Source: Streptomyces tropicalis (GTDB lineage Bacteria; Actinomycetota; Actinomycetes; Streptomycetales; Streptomycetaceae). From it: 64,000 nucleotides of DNA. A model generated the notes under the pieces. The model saw only the letters and a program-made list of their open reading frames with translations, was not told where the DNA came from and made no database searches. This document shows positions 1 to 8,972 of this stretch, in pieces. How positions within the stretch are numbered: the first letter of the stretch is position 1; the number at the start of each line of letters is the position of its first letter. The stretch is from contig NZ_JARJBB010000005.1 of assembly GCF_029269835.1 (NCBI RefSeq), positions 62,001-126,000 on the forward strand. The letters run 5' to 3'. A program made the position numbers and the translations under genes.

Positions 1-1
1 C

Positions 2-61
2 CTGGTGCCCGAGACCACCGGCACCGTCCGGCTCGGTGATCCGGTCCGGGTCCTCGCGTGA
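2..61 (+). CDS. C-terminal end of a probable MOSC-domain protein (partial)
   Basis: The window opens inside a reading frame that ends with TGA at 59-61. Only the last 19 residues are visible: a Gly-Thr-Val-Arg-Leu-Gly-Asp-Pro-Val run followed by a short hydrophobic end. A closing 'GTVRxGDPVxVL' strand is typical of MOSC-domain proteins (molybdenum cofactor sulfurase C-terminal domain, YiiM/MoaD-like sulfur carriers), but other beta-barrel folds end similarly. The family call rests on this tail alone and is tentative. No downstream gene is close enough to be co-transcribed with certainty. Confidence 0.4.
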   Translation: MVPETTGTVRLGDPVRVLA

Positions 62-231
62 CGGCGGCCCGTGGCGGGAACCCTCGGTACCCTGCCGCCC
101 GTTGGGTCCCGTGAGAAGTCCGTGGGAGGCCCGGCGGGAGACGGATCTGTTCCGCCCCCGGCCGCGTCCCGGGGGAAGGGGCTCCGACCGGAGTCGTCGG
201 GGTGTCGAGCGGGGGAAGGGGGTGCGGGGCT

Positions 232-837
232 GTGCGTGCCCTCACCGGTCTGTGGCGCTGGCGGCGGAACCCGCTGCGCCGCAGGACCGATCTGGTCGAG
301 TCCTGGGTGGCGCTGGTGTCCGTGCTGCTCGCCCTGGTCGCCGCGCCGGTGGCCGGCTCGCTGGTCGGCTCGGCCGCCCGGTCCACGCTCCAGCGGTCGG
401 TCCAGGAGGAGCGCCGGGACCGGCATCCGGTGACGGCCACGGTGGTGCGCCGGCTCGACCGGTTCGCCGTGGAGCCCGATCCGGACACCTCCTCGGGGCA
501 GGAGGCTCGCAGCAGAGTGGTCGCCGACTGGCGGGCCGTCGACGGAAGCCGGCACCGCGGCCCGGCCACGTCGGAGCTCAGGGCCCCGCGTCCCGGGGAC
601 CGCTTCCCGCTGTGGACCGACGGGCGCGGCCGGGTCGCCGCGCGCCCGCTGGAGCCCGCCACCGCCACCGCGCACGCCGTGCTGGCCGGGTGCGGCGCGG
701 CGGCGCTGGCCGCGGGGCTGATCGAGTGCATACGCAGGCTGGCCGTCGGGATCCTGGTCCGCCGACGGTACGCGCGCTGGGACCACGACTGGGACCGTGC
801 GGGCCCGGACTGGGGGCTCACCGGCGCCGGCAGCTGA
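232..837 (+). CDS. Rv1733c-like two-helix membrane protein (copy 1)
   Basis: A protein of about 201 residues. It starts with an arginine-rich [11 protein letters not shown] motif, followed by a transmembrane helix (roughly residues 28-50), an extracytoplasmic domain of about 90 residues with a DGRGR turn, and a second helix near residues 145-170 before a basic tail ending in [12 protein letters not shown]. This is the layout of the actinobacterial Rv1733c family, whose biochemical function is unknown. GTG at 232 is preferred because a GGGGGAAGGGGG run at 211-222 gives a good ribosome site. An upstream in-frame GTG at 202 would add ten residues. A clear paralogue lies at 16783-17355. The family is secure, the role unknown. 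Confidence 0.85.
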   Translation: MRALTGLWRWRRNPLRRRTDLVESWVALVSVLLALVAAPVAGSLVGSAARSTLQRSVQEERRDRHPVTATVVRRLDRFAVEPDPDTSSGQEARSRVVADWRAVDGSRHRGPATSELRAPRPGDRFPLWTDGRGRVAARPLEPATATAHAVLAGCGAAALAAGLIECIRRLAVGILVRRRYARWDHDWDRAGPDWGLTGAGS

Positions 838-943
838 CGGCCTTCCGGCTCTGGTCATCCGACCACCGGCGCGCACGCTACGGTGGTCCGGCCGACGCAT
901 CGGCATCAACCCGCGTACGACGAGGTGGGGGCTCAGCAGCGCC

Positions 944-3388
944 ATGGCACAGGGCACGGTCCAGGTGACGCACACCGGCACATCGCGGTGGCGGCGCCGC
1001 ACGGGTGAGTACGCATCGCTCGCCGCAGCCCTGGAGGCCGCTGCGGAGGGCGACGTCCTCACCGTCGCCCCGGGCACCTATCGCGAGAACCTCGTCCTGC
1101 AGCGGGCGGTGACCCTGCGCGGCCCGGAGGGCTCCCCCGGCTCGGTGCGCATCGCTCCCGCGGACGGCGTGCCGCTGACGGTGCGCGCGTCGGCGGTGGT
1201 GCAGGACCTGCACGTGGAGGGGCAGGACGCGGCAGCGCCGGCGCTGCTGGTGGAGGAGGGCACCCCGGAGCTGCGCGACGTACGGGTCGTGACCCGGTCC
1301 GCGGCGGGCATCGAGGTGCGCGGCGGGGCCCGCCCCACCGTGCGGCGGTGCACGGTCGACAACCCGGCCGGCATCGGCATCGCCGTGCTCGACGGCGGCG
1401 GCGGGGTGTTCGAGGAGTGCGAGGTGGTCGCCGCCGGCCAGGCCGGGGTGGCGGTCCGCGGCGGCGCGCACCCGCGCCTGGAGCGCTGCCGGGTGCACCA
1501 CGCCTCGGGCGTCGGCCTCTCCGCCACGGGCGACAACTCCGCCCTGGAGGCGGTGGGTTGCGAGGTCTACGAGGTCCGCGGCAGCGGCGTCCAGATCACC
1601 GGCCGGGCCACCGCGCACCTCACCGACTGCGATGTGCACCGCACCACGGCGGACGGGGTCACGCTCGACACCGACGCGGTGCTGACCCTCGCCGACTGCC
1701 GCATCCACGACATCCCGGAGAACGCGGTGGACCTGCGGTCGCGTTCCGTGCTGACCCTGACGCGGACGACGGTGCGTCAGTTCGGGCGCAACGGGCTGTC
1801 GGTGTGGGACCCGGGCACCCGCGTGGACGCCAACCAGTGCGAGATCTTCGACAGCACCGGCGACTACCCCGCGGTGTGGGTCAGCGACGGCGCGACCGCG
1901 GTGCTCGACTCCTGCCGGGTGCACGACGTGCCGGACGCCCTGTTCGTGCTGGACCGCGGCTCCCGCGCGGACGTCGTCGACAGCGACCTGTCCCAGGTGC
2001 GCAACACGGCCGTGTCGGTGAGCGACGGCGCCACCGCGCAGCTCGACGACTGCCGGATCAAGGACGCGGCCACCGGCGCCTGGTTCCGCGACCACGGCAG
2101 CGGCGGCACGCTCAACAACTGCACGGTGGACGGCACGCAGACCGGCGTGATCGTCACCAAGGGCGCCGACCCGACCATCGAGCGCTGCACGGTGTCCTCC
2201 CCGGCGGAGGCCGGCTTCTACGTGTCCGCGGGCGGCCGCGGCAGCTTCCTGGGCTGCCGTGTCACGGGCAGCGGCGGGTACGGCTTCCACGTGATCGACG
2301 GCTGCCGTACGACGCTGCGCAGGTGCCGCACCGAGCGGTGCGCCCGCGGCGGGTACGAATTCGCGGAGGGCGGACCGGACGCGGTCGCGGGGTCCGGGCC
2401 CGTGGTCGAGGACTGCACGAGCGACGAGAGCGGGAGCCTGCGCCCGCCGGTGGCGCGCGAGACGGCCGCGCAGCCGGCGGCCCCGGCCGCGGGACTGCTG
2501 GGCGCGATCCCCGGCCAGCGCTCGACGGAGCCGGAGCCGCTGCCCGCGGTGCCCGCCCCGGAGCCCGGCGTACCGGGCCGCAGCGCGAAGGACGTGCTGG
2601 GCGAACTGGACGCCCTGGTGGGCCTGGAGAGCGTCAAGCGGGAGGTACGGGCGCTCACCGACATGATCGAGGTGGGCCGGCGCCGCCGGGAGGCGGGCCT
2701 GAAGGCCGCCTCGGTCAAGCGCCACCTGGTCTTCACCGGCTCCCCGGGGACCGGCAAGACGACCGTCGCCCGGCTCTACGGCGAGATCCTGGCCTCCCTG
2801 GAGGTGCTGGAGAAGGGGCATCTGGTCGAGGTGTCCCGGGTCGACCTGGTGGGTGAGCACATCGGCTCGACCGCGATCCGCACCCAGGAGGCGTTCGAGC
2901 GCGCGCGCGGCGGGGTGCTGTTCATCGACGAGGCGTATGCGCTGTCCCCGGAGGATGCGGGGCGGGACTTCGGCAAGGAGGCCATCGACACCCTGGTGAA
3001 GCTGATGGAGGACCACCGTGACGCGGTCGTGGTGATCGTCGCGGGCTACACCGCCGAGATGGAGCGCTTCCTGTCGGTCAACCCGGGGGTGGCCTCCCGC
3101 TTCTCCCGCACCATCACGTTCGGCGACTACGGCCCCGGGGAGCTGCTGCGGATCGTGGAGCAGCAGGCCGAGGAGCACGAGTACCGGCTGGCGCCGGGTG
3201 CGGCGGAGGCGCTGCGGACGTATTTCGCGGAGATCCCGAAGGGCCCCGCGTTCGGCAACGGGCGGACGGCGCGTCAGACCTTCGAGGCGATGGTGGAGCG
3301 GCACGCGAGCCGGGTGGCCCAGGTGGCGGACCCGAGCACGGACGACCTGACGCTGCTCTACGCCGAGGACCTGCCCGATCTGCCCTGA
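944..3388 (+). CDS. Right-handed beta-helix / AAA+ ATPase fusion protein
   Basis: An 814-residue cytoplasmic protein with two halves. Residues about 15-490 are a run of parallel beta-helix repeats, roughly 22-24 residues each, rich in Gly, Cys, Thr and Asp, of the pectate-lyase/NosD type. A Pro/Ala linker follows. Residues about 545-814 form an AAA+ ATPase of the CbxX/CfqX/EccA group: Walker [10 protein letters not shown] near residue 598, Walker B VLFIDEAY near 658, and an SRF arginine-finger region near 715. Relatives are often labelled stage V sporulation protein K-like. AAA+ members of this group remodel RuBisCO (CbbX) or act in type VII secretion (EccA); which applies here is unknown. 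The start at ATG 944 follows a GAGGTGGGG ribosome site at 922-930. No ESX genes are adjacent. A hairpin follows the stop. Confidence 0.9.
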   Translation: MAQGTVQVTHTGTSRWRRRTGEYASLAAALEAAAEGDVLTVAPGTYRENLVLQRAVTLRGPEGSPGSVRIAPADGVPLTVRASAVVQDLHVEGQDAAAPALLVEEGTPELRDVRVVTRSAAGIEVRGGARPTVRRCTVDNPAGIGIAVLDGGGGVFEECEVVAAGQAGVAVRGGAHPRLERCRVHHASGVGLSATGDNSALEAVGCEVYEVRGSGVQITGRATAHLTDCDVHRTTADGVTLDTDAVLTLADCRIHDIPENAVDLRSRSVLTLTRTTVRQFGRNGLSVWDPGTRVDANQCEIFDSTGDYPAVWVSDGATAVLDSCRVHDVPDALFVLDRGSRADVVDSDLSQVRNTAVSVSDGATAQLDDCRIKDAATGAWFRDHGSGGTLNNCTVDGTQTGVIVTKGADPTIERCTVSSPAEAGFYVSAGGRGSFLGCRVTGSGGYGFHVIDGCRTTLRRCRTERCARGGYEFAEGGPDAVAGSGPVVEDCTSDESGSLRPPVARETAAQPAAPAAGLLGAIPGQRSTEPEPLPAVPAPEPGVPGRSAKDVLGELDALVGLESVKREVRALTDMIEVGRRRREAGLKAASVKRHLVFTGSPGTGKTTVARLYGEILASLEVLEKGHLVEVSRVDLVGEHIGSTAIRTQEAFERARGGVLFIDEAYALSPEDAGRDFGKEAIDTLVKLMEDHRDAVVVIVAGYTAEMERFLSVNPGVASRFSRTITFGDYGPGELLRIVEQQAEEHEYRLAPGAAEALRTYFAEIPKGPAFGNGRTARQTFEAMVERHASRVAQVADPSTDDLTLLYAEDLPDLP

Positions 3389-3397
3389 CGTGTCCCC

Positions 3398-3430
3398 GGC
3401 GGGGGGCGGCACCGTGCCGCCGCCCCCGCC
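3398..3430 (+). terminator. GC-rich hairpin after the beta-helix ATPase gene
   Basis: Nine bases after the stop codon, an arm of GGCGGGGG-type sequence (3398-3411) can pair with its complement (3415-3430) with one small bulge. There is no T-run, as is usual for actinobacterial terminators. Called by eye; no folding energy was computed. Confidence 0.5.
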
Positions 3431-3859
3431 CTGGCTGCCGGTGAGCCGGTCCGTGTGGCGGGGTCCCGGCAGGCCGGGGCGCCGCCGGGCCAGGAGGTGC
3501 TGCCGCTCCCCGGCGAAGGCCGGGCCCGCCCGGCGGTCCGAGTGGCCGGGGACCGGTGCGGACAGCGGGTGCGCCCGGAGGCGAGCGGGGCGGTCGGCGG
3601 GAGGGTCTCCGTCACCGGGCAGCCGGACGCTGCCGTCGGGGGCCGCGCCGCACACCCGGCGGCACCGAAACTCCCCGATCCGGCTGCCGCCGGGGCGACC
3701 CGCCGGCGGGCGGCCGGGCGCCCCTGGCGGGCGGTGGCGCGGGGGCCGGGGAGCCGTGGAAAGATGGGACCTCCACGCGCCCGGACGGCCCGTTTCTCCC
3801 AGCCGAAGCGGGTGGGCGGGGCGGGAGGACGGATGGCGGCGAAAGGAACCGGAGCGCAC
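3431..3859. other. Intergenic stretch, no supported gene
   Basis: About 430 bases between the ATPase gene and the DeoR gene. Frames remain open on both strands only because of the extreme GC content, and none has a family match or a convincing ribosome site. The DeoR promoter must lie here, but I see no clear -35/-10 pair. A GAAAGGA ribosome site sits at 3841-3847. Confidence 0.5.
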
Positions 3860-4702
3860 GTGAGTGAGAATCAGAACCTCCTCGCGGAGCAGCGGCGCGC
3901 CCTGATCCTGGACGAGGTGCGGCGCCGCGGCGGTGTCCGGGTGAACGAGCTGACCCGCAAGCTCGGCGTGTCGGACATGACCGTCCGTCGTGATCTGGAC
4001 GCGCTGGCCCGCCAGGGTGTGCTGGAGAAGGTGCACGGCGGGGCGGTGCCGCTGGTGGAGGCGAGCACGCACGAGCCGGGCTTCGAGGCCAAGTCGGGGC
4101 TGGAGCTCACCGCCAAGGAGGACATCGCGAGGGCGGCGGCCCGGCTGGTCGCGCCGGGCACGTCGATCGCGCTGTCGGGCGGTACGACGACGTATGCGCT
4201 GGCGCAGCACCTGCTGGACGTGCCGGACCTGACGGTGGTGACGAACTCGGTGCGGGTGGCCGACGTGTTCCACACCGCGCAGCGCACGACGGGCCGGCGG
4301 CCGGGCGCGGCCACGGTGGTGCTCACCGGTGGGGTGCGCACGCCGTCCGACTCGCTGGTGGGACCGGTGGCCGACCAGGCGATCGCCGCCCTCCACTTCG
4401 ACCTGCTCTTCCTCGGCGTGCACGGCATATCGCTGGAGGCCGGCCTGTCGACGCCGAACCTCGCGGAGGCCGAGACGAACCGGCGGCTGGTGCAGTCGGC
4501 ACGGCGGGTCGTGGTGGTCGCCGACCACACCAAGTGGGGTGTCGTGGGCCTGAGTTCGTTCGCGGGACTGGAGCAGGTCGACACCCTGGTGACGGACGCC
4601 GGGCTGCCGGCCCAGGACCGGGCCGAGATCGCCGACCGGTTGCGCCTGGTGGTCGCCGGTGAGCCGGACGAGGGGGCGGACAGCCGGGAGAGCGCTGGCT
4701 AG
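3860..4702 (+). CDS. DeoR-family transcriptional regulator (sugar catabolism type)
   Basis: A 280-residue repressor-like protein. Residues about 8-60 hold the DeoR winged helix with the signature VRVNELTRKLGVSDMTVRRDLDAL. The rest is the DeoRC sensor domain, with a phosphosugar-binding SGGTTTYALAQHL loop, a VVTNSVRVADV strand, an LTGG motif and the closing VVVVADHTKWG segment. Such proteins bind a phosphorylated sugar and release DNA. GTG at 3860 gives an N-terminus of normal length and has GAAAGGA upstream; earlier in-frame starts would add a proline/arginine-rich extension with no relatives. The next gene, a SRPBCC protein 116 bases downstream, is not an obvious sugar gene, so the regulator looks like an orphan here and may act elsewhere. 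Confidence 0.9.
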   Translation: MSENQNLLAEQRRALILDEVRRRGGVRVNELTRKLGVSDMTVRRDLDALARQGVLEKVHGGAVPLVEASTHEPGFEAKSGLELTAKEDIARAAARLVAPGTSIALSGGTTTYALAQHLLDVPDLTVVTNSVRVADVFHTAQRTTGRRPGAATVVLTGGVRTPSDSLVGPVADQAIAALHFDLLFLGVHGISLEAGLSTPNLAEAETNRRLVQSARRVVVVADHTKWGVVGLSSFAGLEQVDTLVTDAGLPAQDRAEIADRLRLVVAGEPDEGADSRESAG

Positions 4703-4818
4703 GCTGTGCGCGGGCCCGCGGCCTTCGTACGCGCGTACGGCGCGGGTCCGACGACCCGCCCGGGGGCGGCGGCCGCTCGGGGCCGGTCTCCGCGCGGACG
4801 CCACGAAGGAGGTTCGTC

Positions 4819-5295
4819 ATGGCTCGCCGACTGCGCCCGGTGGGAAGCGACTTCGCCGGAACCGCGCCCGTGCGGCTGGTCTTCGCCCGGGAGGTCTCCG
4901 CCGCCCCCGATCGGGTCTTCCACGCCCTGGCCGAGGATGTGGCCGGCTGGCCGCGGTGGTTCTCCGCGGTGACCGACGCACGGCCCTCCGACGGCGGCGC
5001 GGGGCGCGAGATCCGGCTGCGGGGCGGGATGCGGTTCGCCGAGACCGTGCTCGCGGCGCAGGCGCCCGAGGTCTACGCCTATCGCGTCGACACGACCAAC
5101 GCGCCGGGCCTGCGCGCGCTGGCCGAGGAGTGGCGGCTGTCGCCGGCGCCGGGTGGCGGCACCCGGGTGCAGTGGACGTTCGCCGCCGACGGGACGGCCG
5201 CCTTCCGGCTCGCCCTGACCCTGGGCCGGTCCGGCCTCGGCCGGGCCTTCCGGGGTGCCGTGACCGCGCTGGAACGGCATCTGGCGGCGTCCTGA
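4819..5295 (+). CDS. SRPBCC-superfamily protein (polyketide cyclase/START-like)
   Basis: A 158-residue soluble protein with the helix-grip fold pattern. A first strand, VRLVFAREVSAAPDRVFHALAEDVAGWPRWF, leads into a central strand block and a long C-terminal helix ending ALERHLAAS. The WPRWF region is characteristic of the polyketide cyclase/dehydrase and START-like group, which binds hydrophobic ligands in an internal cavity. No specific ligand can be inferred. An AAGGAGG ribosome site ends five bases before ATG 4819 and fixes the start. The gene is followed by a convergent cysteine-desulfhydrase gene, with a hairpin between them. Confidence 0.82.
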   Translation: MARRLRPVGSDFAGTAPVRLVFAREVSAAPDRVFHALAEDVAGWPRWFSAVTDARPSDGGAGREIRLRGGMRFAETVLAAQAPEVYAYRVDTTNAPGLRALAEEWRLSPAPGGGTRVQWTFAADGTAAFRLALTLGRSGLGRAFRGAVTALERHLAAS

Positions 5296-5331
5296 CCCGG
5301 CCGGCGAGGATCCCGGACCCGGCGGGGGCTT

Positions 5332-5358
5332 CCGGCCCGGCGGGCGGTCCCGGGCCGG
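5332..5358. terminator. Bidirectional hairpin between convergent genes
   Basis: CCGGCCCGG at 5332-5340 pairs perfectly with CCGGGCCGG at 5350-5358 around a nine-base loop. It sits between two stop codons facing each other (5295 and 5396) and could end both transcripts. Confidence 0.55.
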
Positions 5359-5395
5359 GCGGCGATTCCGGCCTCGGCAGCGGTCGGGGGTCACC

Positions 5396-6520
5396 TCACC
5401 CGGGCCACTCCCCCGTCGCCAGGAACGACTCGATCGAGGCCGCGTACGGGGCGATGTCCAGCCCCTGGGCGGCGAGCCAGTCGTCCGAGTAGTACTTGTC
5501 GAGGTAGCGGTCGCCGGGGTCGCACAGCAGGGTCACCACGCTGCCGTTGCGGCCCTGCGCCACCATCTCGGCGATGATCTTCAGCGCGCTCCACAGGCCG
5601 GTGCCGGTCGATCCGCCCGCCTTGCGGCCGATGGCCCGTTCCAGGGCGCGGACCGCGGCGACGGTGGCCGCGTCCGGGACCTTCATCATCCGGTCGACGG
5701 CACCGGGTACGAAGCTCGGTTCCATGCGGGGGCGGCCGATGCCCTCGATGCGGGAACCGCAGTCGCAGGTGACGTCCGGATCACCGGTCGTCCAGCCCTC
5801 GAAGAAGCAGGAGTTGTCCGGATCGGCGACGCAGATCCGGGTGTCGTACTGCATGTAGTGGACGTAGCGTGCGAGGGTCGCGGAGGTGCCGCCGGTGCCC
5901 GCGGTGGCGACGATCCACGCCGGCTCCGGGTACCGCTCCAGCTCCAGCTGGCGGAAGATGGATTCGGCGATGTTGTTGTTGCCGCGCCAGTCCGTGGCGC
6001 GTTCCGCGTAGGTGAACTGGTCCATGTAGTGGCCGCCCGTCTCGGCCGCGAGGGCGGCGGAGGCGTCGTACATCGTGCGCGGGTCGTCCACGAAGTGGCA
6101 CCGGCCGCCGTGGAACTCGATCAGACGGCACTTCTCGGCGCTGGTCGTGCGCGGCATCACCGCGATGAACGGCACACCGATGAGCTTCGCGAAGTACGCC
6201 TCGGACACGGCCGTGGAACCGCTGGACGCCTCGATCACCGGACGGCCCGGTCTGATCCAGCCGTTGCACAGACCGTAGAGGAACAGCGAGCGGGCCAGCC
6301 GGTGTTTGAGGCTGCCGGTCGGATGGGTCGACTCGTCCTTCAGGTACAGATCGATGCCCCACGCCTCGGGCAGCGGGAAGCGGAGCAGATGGGTGTCGGC
6401 GGACCGGTTGGCGTCGGCCTGGACCTTGCGGACCGCCTCTTTCAGCCAGGCGCGGTAGCCGGCGTCGCTGCGGTCGGCGTCGAGGGTCTCGCCGGTCCGG
6501 CGCTGTGGGGTGGTGCTCAC
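5396..6520 (-). CDS. PLP-dependent L-cysteine desulfhydrase / cysteine synthase-family protein, Cds1-like
   Basis: A 374-residue fold-type II PLP enzyme. After a short variable N-terminus comes the conserved block [17 protein letters not shown], then a catalytic lysine in [12 protein letters not shown], the substrate loop [15 protein letters not shown], and the cofactor-binding segment [14 protein letters not shown]. The ordered similarity to mycobacterial Cds1 (Rv3684), recalled from the family, favours an L-cysteine desulfhydrase making pyruvate, ammonia and hydrogen sulfide rather than a biosynthetic cysteine synthase. It also carries a CDCGS pair of cysteines near residue 250. Start GTG 6520 is supported by AAGGAG at 6530-6535 on the complement. 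The promoter upstream carries a 19-base inverted repeat. No cys biosynthesis genes are nearby. Confidence 0.86.
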   Translation of the reverse strand: MSTTPQRRTGETLDADRSDAGYRAWLKEAVRKVQADANRSADTHLLRFPLPEAWGIDLYLKDESTHPTGSLKHRLARSLFLYGLCNGWIRPGRPVIEASSGSTAVSEAYFAKLIGVPFIAVMPRTTSAEKCRLIEFHGGRCHFVDDPRTMYDASAALAAETGGHYMDQFTYAERATDWRGNNNIAESIFRQLELERYPEPAWIVATAGTGGTSATLARYVHYMQYDTRICVADPDNSCFFEGWTTGDPDVTCDCGSRIEGIGRPRMEPSFVPGAVDRMMKVPDAATVAAVRALERAIGRKAGGSTGTGLWSALKIIAEMVAQGRNGSVVTLLCDPGDRYLDKYYSDDWLAAQGLDIAPYAASIESFLATGEWPG

Positions 6521-6606
6521 GTCGGGGCTCCTTACGCTGGGCGCCGACGGCGTGGAGCGCGGCCGGACGCACCCGATGATAAGCACCTTCCGGCACGCTT
6601 CCCACC

Positions 6607-6637
6607 TGCATAAACACGCCTTTGAGGCGGTCAAAGG
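6607..6637 (-). promoter_or_regulatory. Promoter and overlapping 19-bp operator of the cysteine desulfhydrase gene
   Basis: On the minus strand, TTGACC (6634-6629) and TATGCA (6612-6607) are separated by 16 bases, a good HrdB-type promoter. An exact inverted repeat, CCTTTGA-GGCGG-TCAAAGG, spans 6619-6637 and covers the -35 box, which is where a repressor would act. Transcription would start about 80 bases upstream of GTG 6520. The regulator is unknown. The remaining 250 bases to the next gene show nothing further. Confidence 0.6.
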
Positions 6638-6889
6638 AGCAGCTGGGGGCCACGGCCCGGGAGGCACCCGGCGCGCGGAGGGCGCATTCCGGGGGCGCAT
6701 TCCGGCGAGTGCTCCGGGCACCCATGGCGAGCACGCCCCGCACCCTGGCGCTCCCCATCGAAGCGGGGCAGACTGCACCGACGGGACGAAGGTCCACACG
6801 GGGGCACGCCGCACCCCGCGGTGCGGACCGGTTCGCCCACCGGACGGCACCAGCAACCAGCAGCGACACAGGCAAGGGGGCGGCAGGGC

Positions 6890-7213
6890 ATGGCGGAGCC
6901 GGAGTTCACGGCCACGGGCGTGCGGATCGACCAACGGCTGCGCTCGCTCACCCGGGCCGGGCAGGTCCGGATCAACGACGGCAGGCTGGAGTTGCTCACC
7001 AGCTACGGCAGCGAGATCGACAGCGCCCCGGTCGGGACGGTGCGCGCGTCGAGGCCGTGGTTCGCGCCGGAGGACCGGGCGCAGGCCGAGGTCAACGGCA
7101 AGCGGTACCAGCTCACCCTCGGCGACCACGACCCCGCTCCGGGCGAGTCGGGGCCGCCCGCGGCGCGCCGGTTCATCGAGGCCGTGCGCCGGGCGGCGGG
7201 ACGTGACGGCTGA
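6890..7213 (+). CDS. Conserved-type small hypothetical protein
   Basis: A 107-residue soluble protein I do not recognise. It is strongly charged. The middle (about residues 15-75) alternates short strands and turns, with a [20 protein letters not shown] segment that resembles a small beta-barrel or PH-like strand pattern, followed by a negatively charged loop and a C-terminal helix [15 protein letters not shown] 6890 is chosen because GGGGGCGGCAGGG lies directly upstream and an earlier in-frame ATG (6821) would add a low-complexity leader. It precedes an anti-sigma-type ATPase gene by about 200 bases, probably as a separate transcript. Confidence 0.65.
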   Translation: MAEPEFTATGVRIDQRLRSLTRAGQVRINDGRLELLTSYGSEIDSAPVGTVRASRPWFAPEDRAQAEVNGKRYQLTLGDHDPAPGESGPPAARRFIEAVRRAAGRDG

Positions 7214-7259
7214 GGCTCCGCGCGCCGGGGTCCCGCGAGTTGCGGGGTCGGGCGCCGTG

Positions 7260-7286
7260 CGTCACTCTGGTCACACGTCACTCTGG
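7260..7286 (+). repeat. Direct repeat CGTCACTCTGG x2 upstream of an ATPase gene
   Basis: The 11-mer CGTCACTCTGG occurs at 7260-7270 and again at 7276-7286, a 16-base period, within the 200-base gap between the small hypothetical gene and the HATPase gene. A GGTTTACC segment follows at once. It may be a promoter-proximal binding site; no protein can be named. Confidence 0.45.
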
Positions 7287-7412
7287 GTTTACCGGCGATA
7301 ACGCTGCGAACCAGCCCGCCGGCCACGACAGCAGGCGGCATTGCCACGCAGGCGCCCTGCTGATTTCCGAACGTCGTGTTCTTCCGGACCTCTATGTCGG
7401 GGAGTCGCAGCC

Positions 7413-7946
7413 GTGATCAGTCACCCGAGCAGGCACTGCACGGTGGAGCTCCATGCCCTGCCGTCGCGGATCGGCCAGGTCCGCAGAATCGTATCTGCGC
7501 ACCTGCGCTACTGGCATCTGGACCTTCTCATCGACCGGGCCGCGCTCGGTGTGACGGAATTGCTCACCAACGTCCACCAGCACGCCGAGCCCGACAAGTT
7601 GTGCACCGTGGAGCTGGAGCTGCTGCTCGAGCGGCTCACCGTCTCGGTGCGCGACCACGATCCCCGCCTTCCCGTGGTGGAGGACGTGGGGCCGCTCGCG
7701 ACCGGTGGCCGCGGGCTGGCGATGGTGGCCGCCATGAGCGAGACCTGGGGCGCGCGCCCGGACGGCGAGCGGGGCAAGGTCGTGTGGTTCACCCTGCCCA
7801 CCGTCGCGACCGCCGTGGCCGCGCCGGCGCGGGCGCCACGCCTGGTGACCGCGGAGCCGTCGCTGCACCCTTTCACGCACGTGGAGACCGCGCTCGACGG
7901 CGCGCGGCCCGCGCACGCTCCCGCCCGGTCCGCCGTTCCCGGCTGA
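7413..7946 (+). CDS. Anti-sigma-factor-type ATP-binding protein (HATPase_c_2)
   Basis: A 177-residue protein with a single GHKL ATPase domain of the RsbW/SpoIIAB type. Visible are the N-box helix ALGVTELLTNVHQHA with its Glu and Asn (about residues 48-62), a VRDHDPRLP segment, and the G-rich ATP lid TGGRGLAMVAAMSETWG. Streptomyces genomes hold dozens of these proteins. They bind sigma factors or anti-sigma antagonists, or act as loose histidine-kinase relatives; no partner gene is adjacent. GTG 7413 follows GGGGAG at 7399-7404, and an earlier in-frame start at 7341 has no such site. The last 40 residues are a Pro/Ala-rich tail without a fold. Confidence 0.85.
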   Translation: MISHPSRHCTVELHALPSRIGQVRRIVSAHLRYWHLDLLIDRAALGVTELLTNVHQHAEPDKLCTVELELLLERLTVSVRDHDPRLPVVEDVGPLATGGRGLAMVAAMSETWGARPDGERGKVVWFTLPTVATAVAAPARAPRLVTAEPSLHPFTHVETALDGARPAHAPARSAVPG

Positions 7947-8299
7947 CCGAGCGGTGACCGGGCCCGCGCGGACCGCTCGCCGGCCGCGTGTGCGGGCCCC
8001 TGTGGCCGCCGCCGCCGAGGAACCTCTCGGATCCTTCGGTGGCGGCGGTCCGCCGGGCCGTCGGGACTCCGTCCCGGACACGCACCGGAACGGCCCGGGG
8101 TCGCCGGCGGCGTGCGGGATCGCCGCGGGCGACCACCGGGACCGGCGGGGTGCGCACGTCCGCGCGGGCTGCCGAGGATCCCGGGCCGCCGGCTTCCGGT
8201 CCCCGTGCGGCTTCCGGCCGGGGCGGGCCCGCACCCGTCGGCAGCGCCGTCACGACGCACGGGGCCGCGGGCAACAGCCGCACCGCCCCGCCGCCGCTC
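7947..8299. other. Intergenic stretch between convergent genes, with a hairpin
   Basis: No gene is supported here. A strong imperfect stem lies at 8004-8020 and 8033-8049, built from GCC repeats, CCGAGG and the complementary CCTTCGG, with a bulge. It could end transcripts arriving from both sides. The rest is featureless GC-rich sequence. Confidence 0.45.
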
Positions 8300-8617
8300 T
8301 CACGCGGGACCGCCCCGGCCGCCCGCGCGGCCGAACTGCTCCTCCAGCACCGACAGTCGGCGCCAGTACTCGTCCTCCTCGATCTCGCCGGAGGCGAAGC
8401 GCCGGCCGAGCACGGCGAGTGGTGAGTCGGGCGCGGGGTGGCCGTCGGCACCGCCCCGCAGACCGTCGAACGGGCCCCGCCACGGCCCGCCTGGACCGCC
8501 GCGCCGGCCGGTCCGGCGCAGCACGGTGACGACGCCGAGCACGACGGCCGCCCAGACCAGCGGAACAAGGAGGATCCACGGCCCGGGTCCGCCGTTCCCG
8601 TACGCATGGGTGTGCAT
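8300..8617 (-). CDS. SHOCT-domain small membrane protein
   Basis: A 105-residue protein. Residues about 14-34 form one transmembrane helix (WILLVPLVWAAVVLGVVTVL), followed by a basic, Gly/Arg-rich linker. The C-terminal segment, LAVLGRRFASGEIEEDEYWRRLSVL, is a textbook SHOCT (short C-terminal) domain, a small module thought to mediate oligomer formation. The function is unknown. ATG 8617 is preferred because GGAAAGGA precedes it by a normal distance, and an upstream frame extension would be low-complexity. It stands alone. Confidence 0.82.
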   Translation of the reverse strand: MHTHAYGNGGPGPWILLVPLVWAAVVLGVVTVLRRTGRRGGPGGPWRGPFDGLRGGADGHPAPDSPLAVLGRRFASGEIEEDEYWRRLSVLEEQFGRAGGRGGPA

Positions 8618-8972
8618 GTCCGGTTCCTTTCCCCGGGGATGACGCGGGGGTGTCCGCGGGCTCCGGAGGGTTTTCCAGGAAGCCGAATCGAGCGTGCCTC
8701 CCCACCGGGGCCCCCGTCGTCGTGCACCCGGCGACCGCGTGCGTACGCCCTGGGGAGCAGCGGGGGTGGCGGCGGCTGCTCCGCGGGGGGGCGGGCCGGC
8801 AGTGGCTCGCACCGTGATGCCGCGCGGCGGCCGTGGAGCGGCCGCCGTCCCGGCCGTGAAGGAGCCCACCCGTCGTCCGCCGCGGCGGCTCCCCGCAGCC
8901 GGCTGTCCGGCGGCCGGGTGGGTGCGGCAGGCCGCCAGGGCGGCGTTCAGGCCGGCGCTGCCTGGCCGGTGG
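8618..8972. other. Intergenic stretch, nothing recognised
   Basis: About 355 bases between two minus-strand genes. It must carry the SHOCT-gene promoter near 8650 and the end of the ROK transcript near 8960. I see no confident promoter, RNA gene or coding frame here. Confidence 0.4.

Noticed and set aside
878..4804. A 1308-codon open frame on the minus strand opposite the beta-helix ATPase and DeoR genes
   Set aside because: It is Arg/Ala/His-rich, has no family motif, and lies antisense to two well-supported genes. In very high-GC DNA such frames stay open by chance.
7274..7310. A WhiG-type promoter (GGCGATAA near 7294) before the HATPase gene
   Set aside because: The -10 resembles GCCGATAA, but no TAAA -35 box is found at the required distance.
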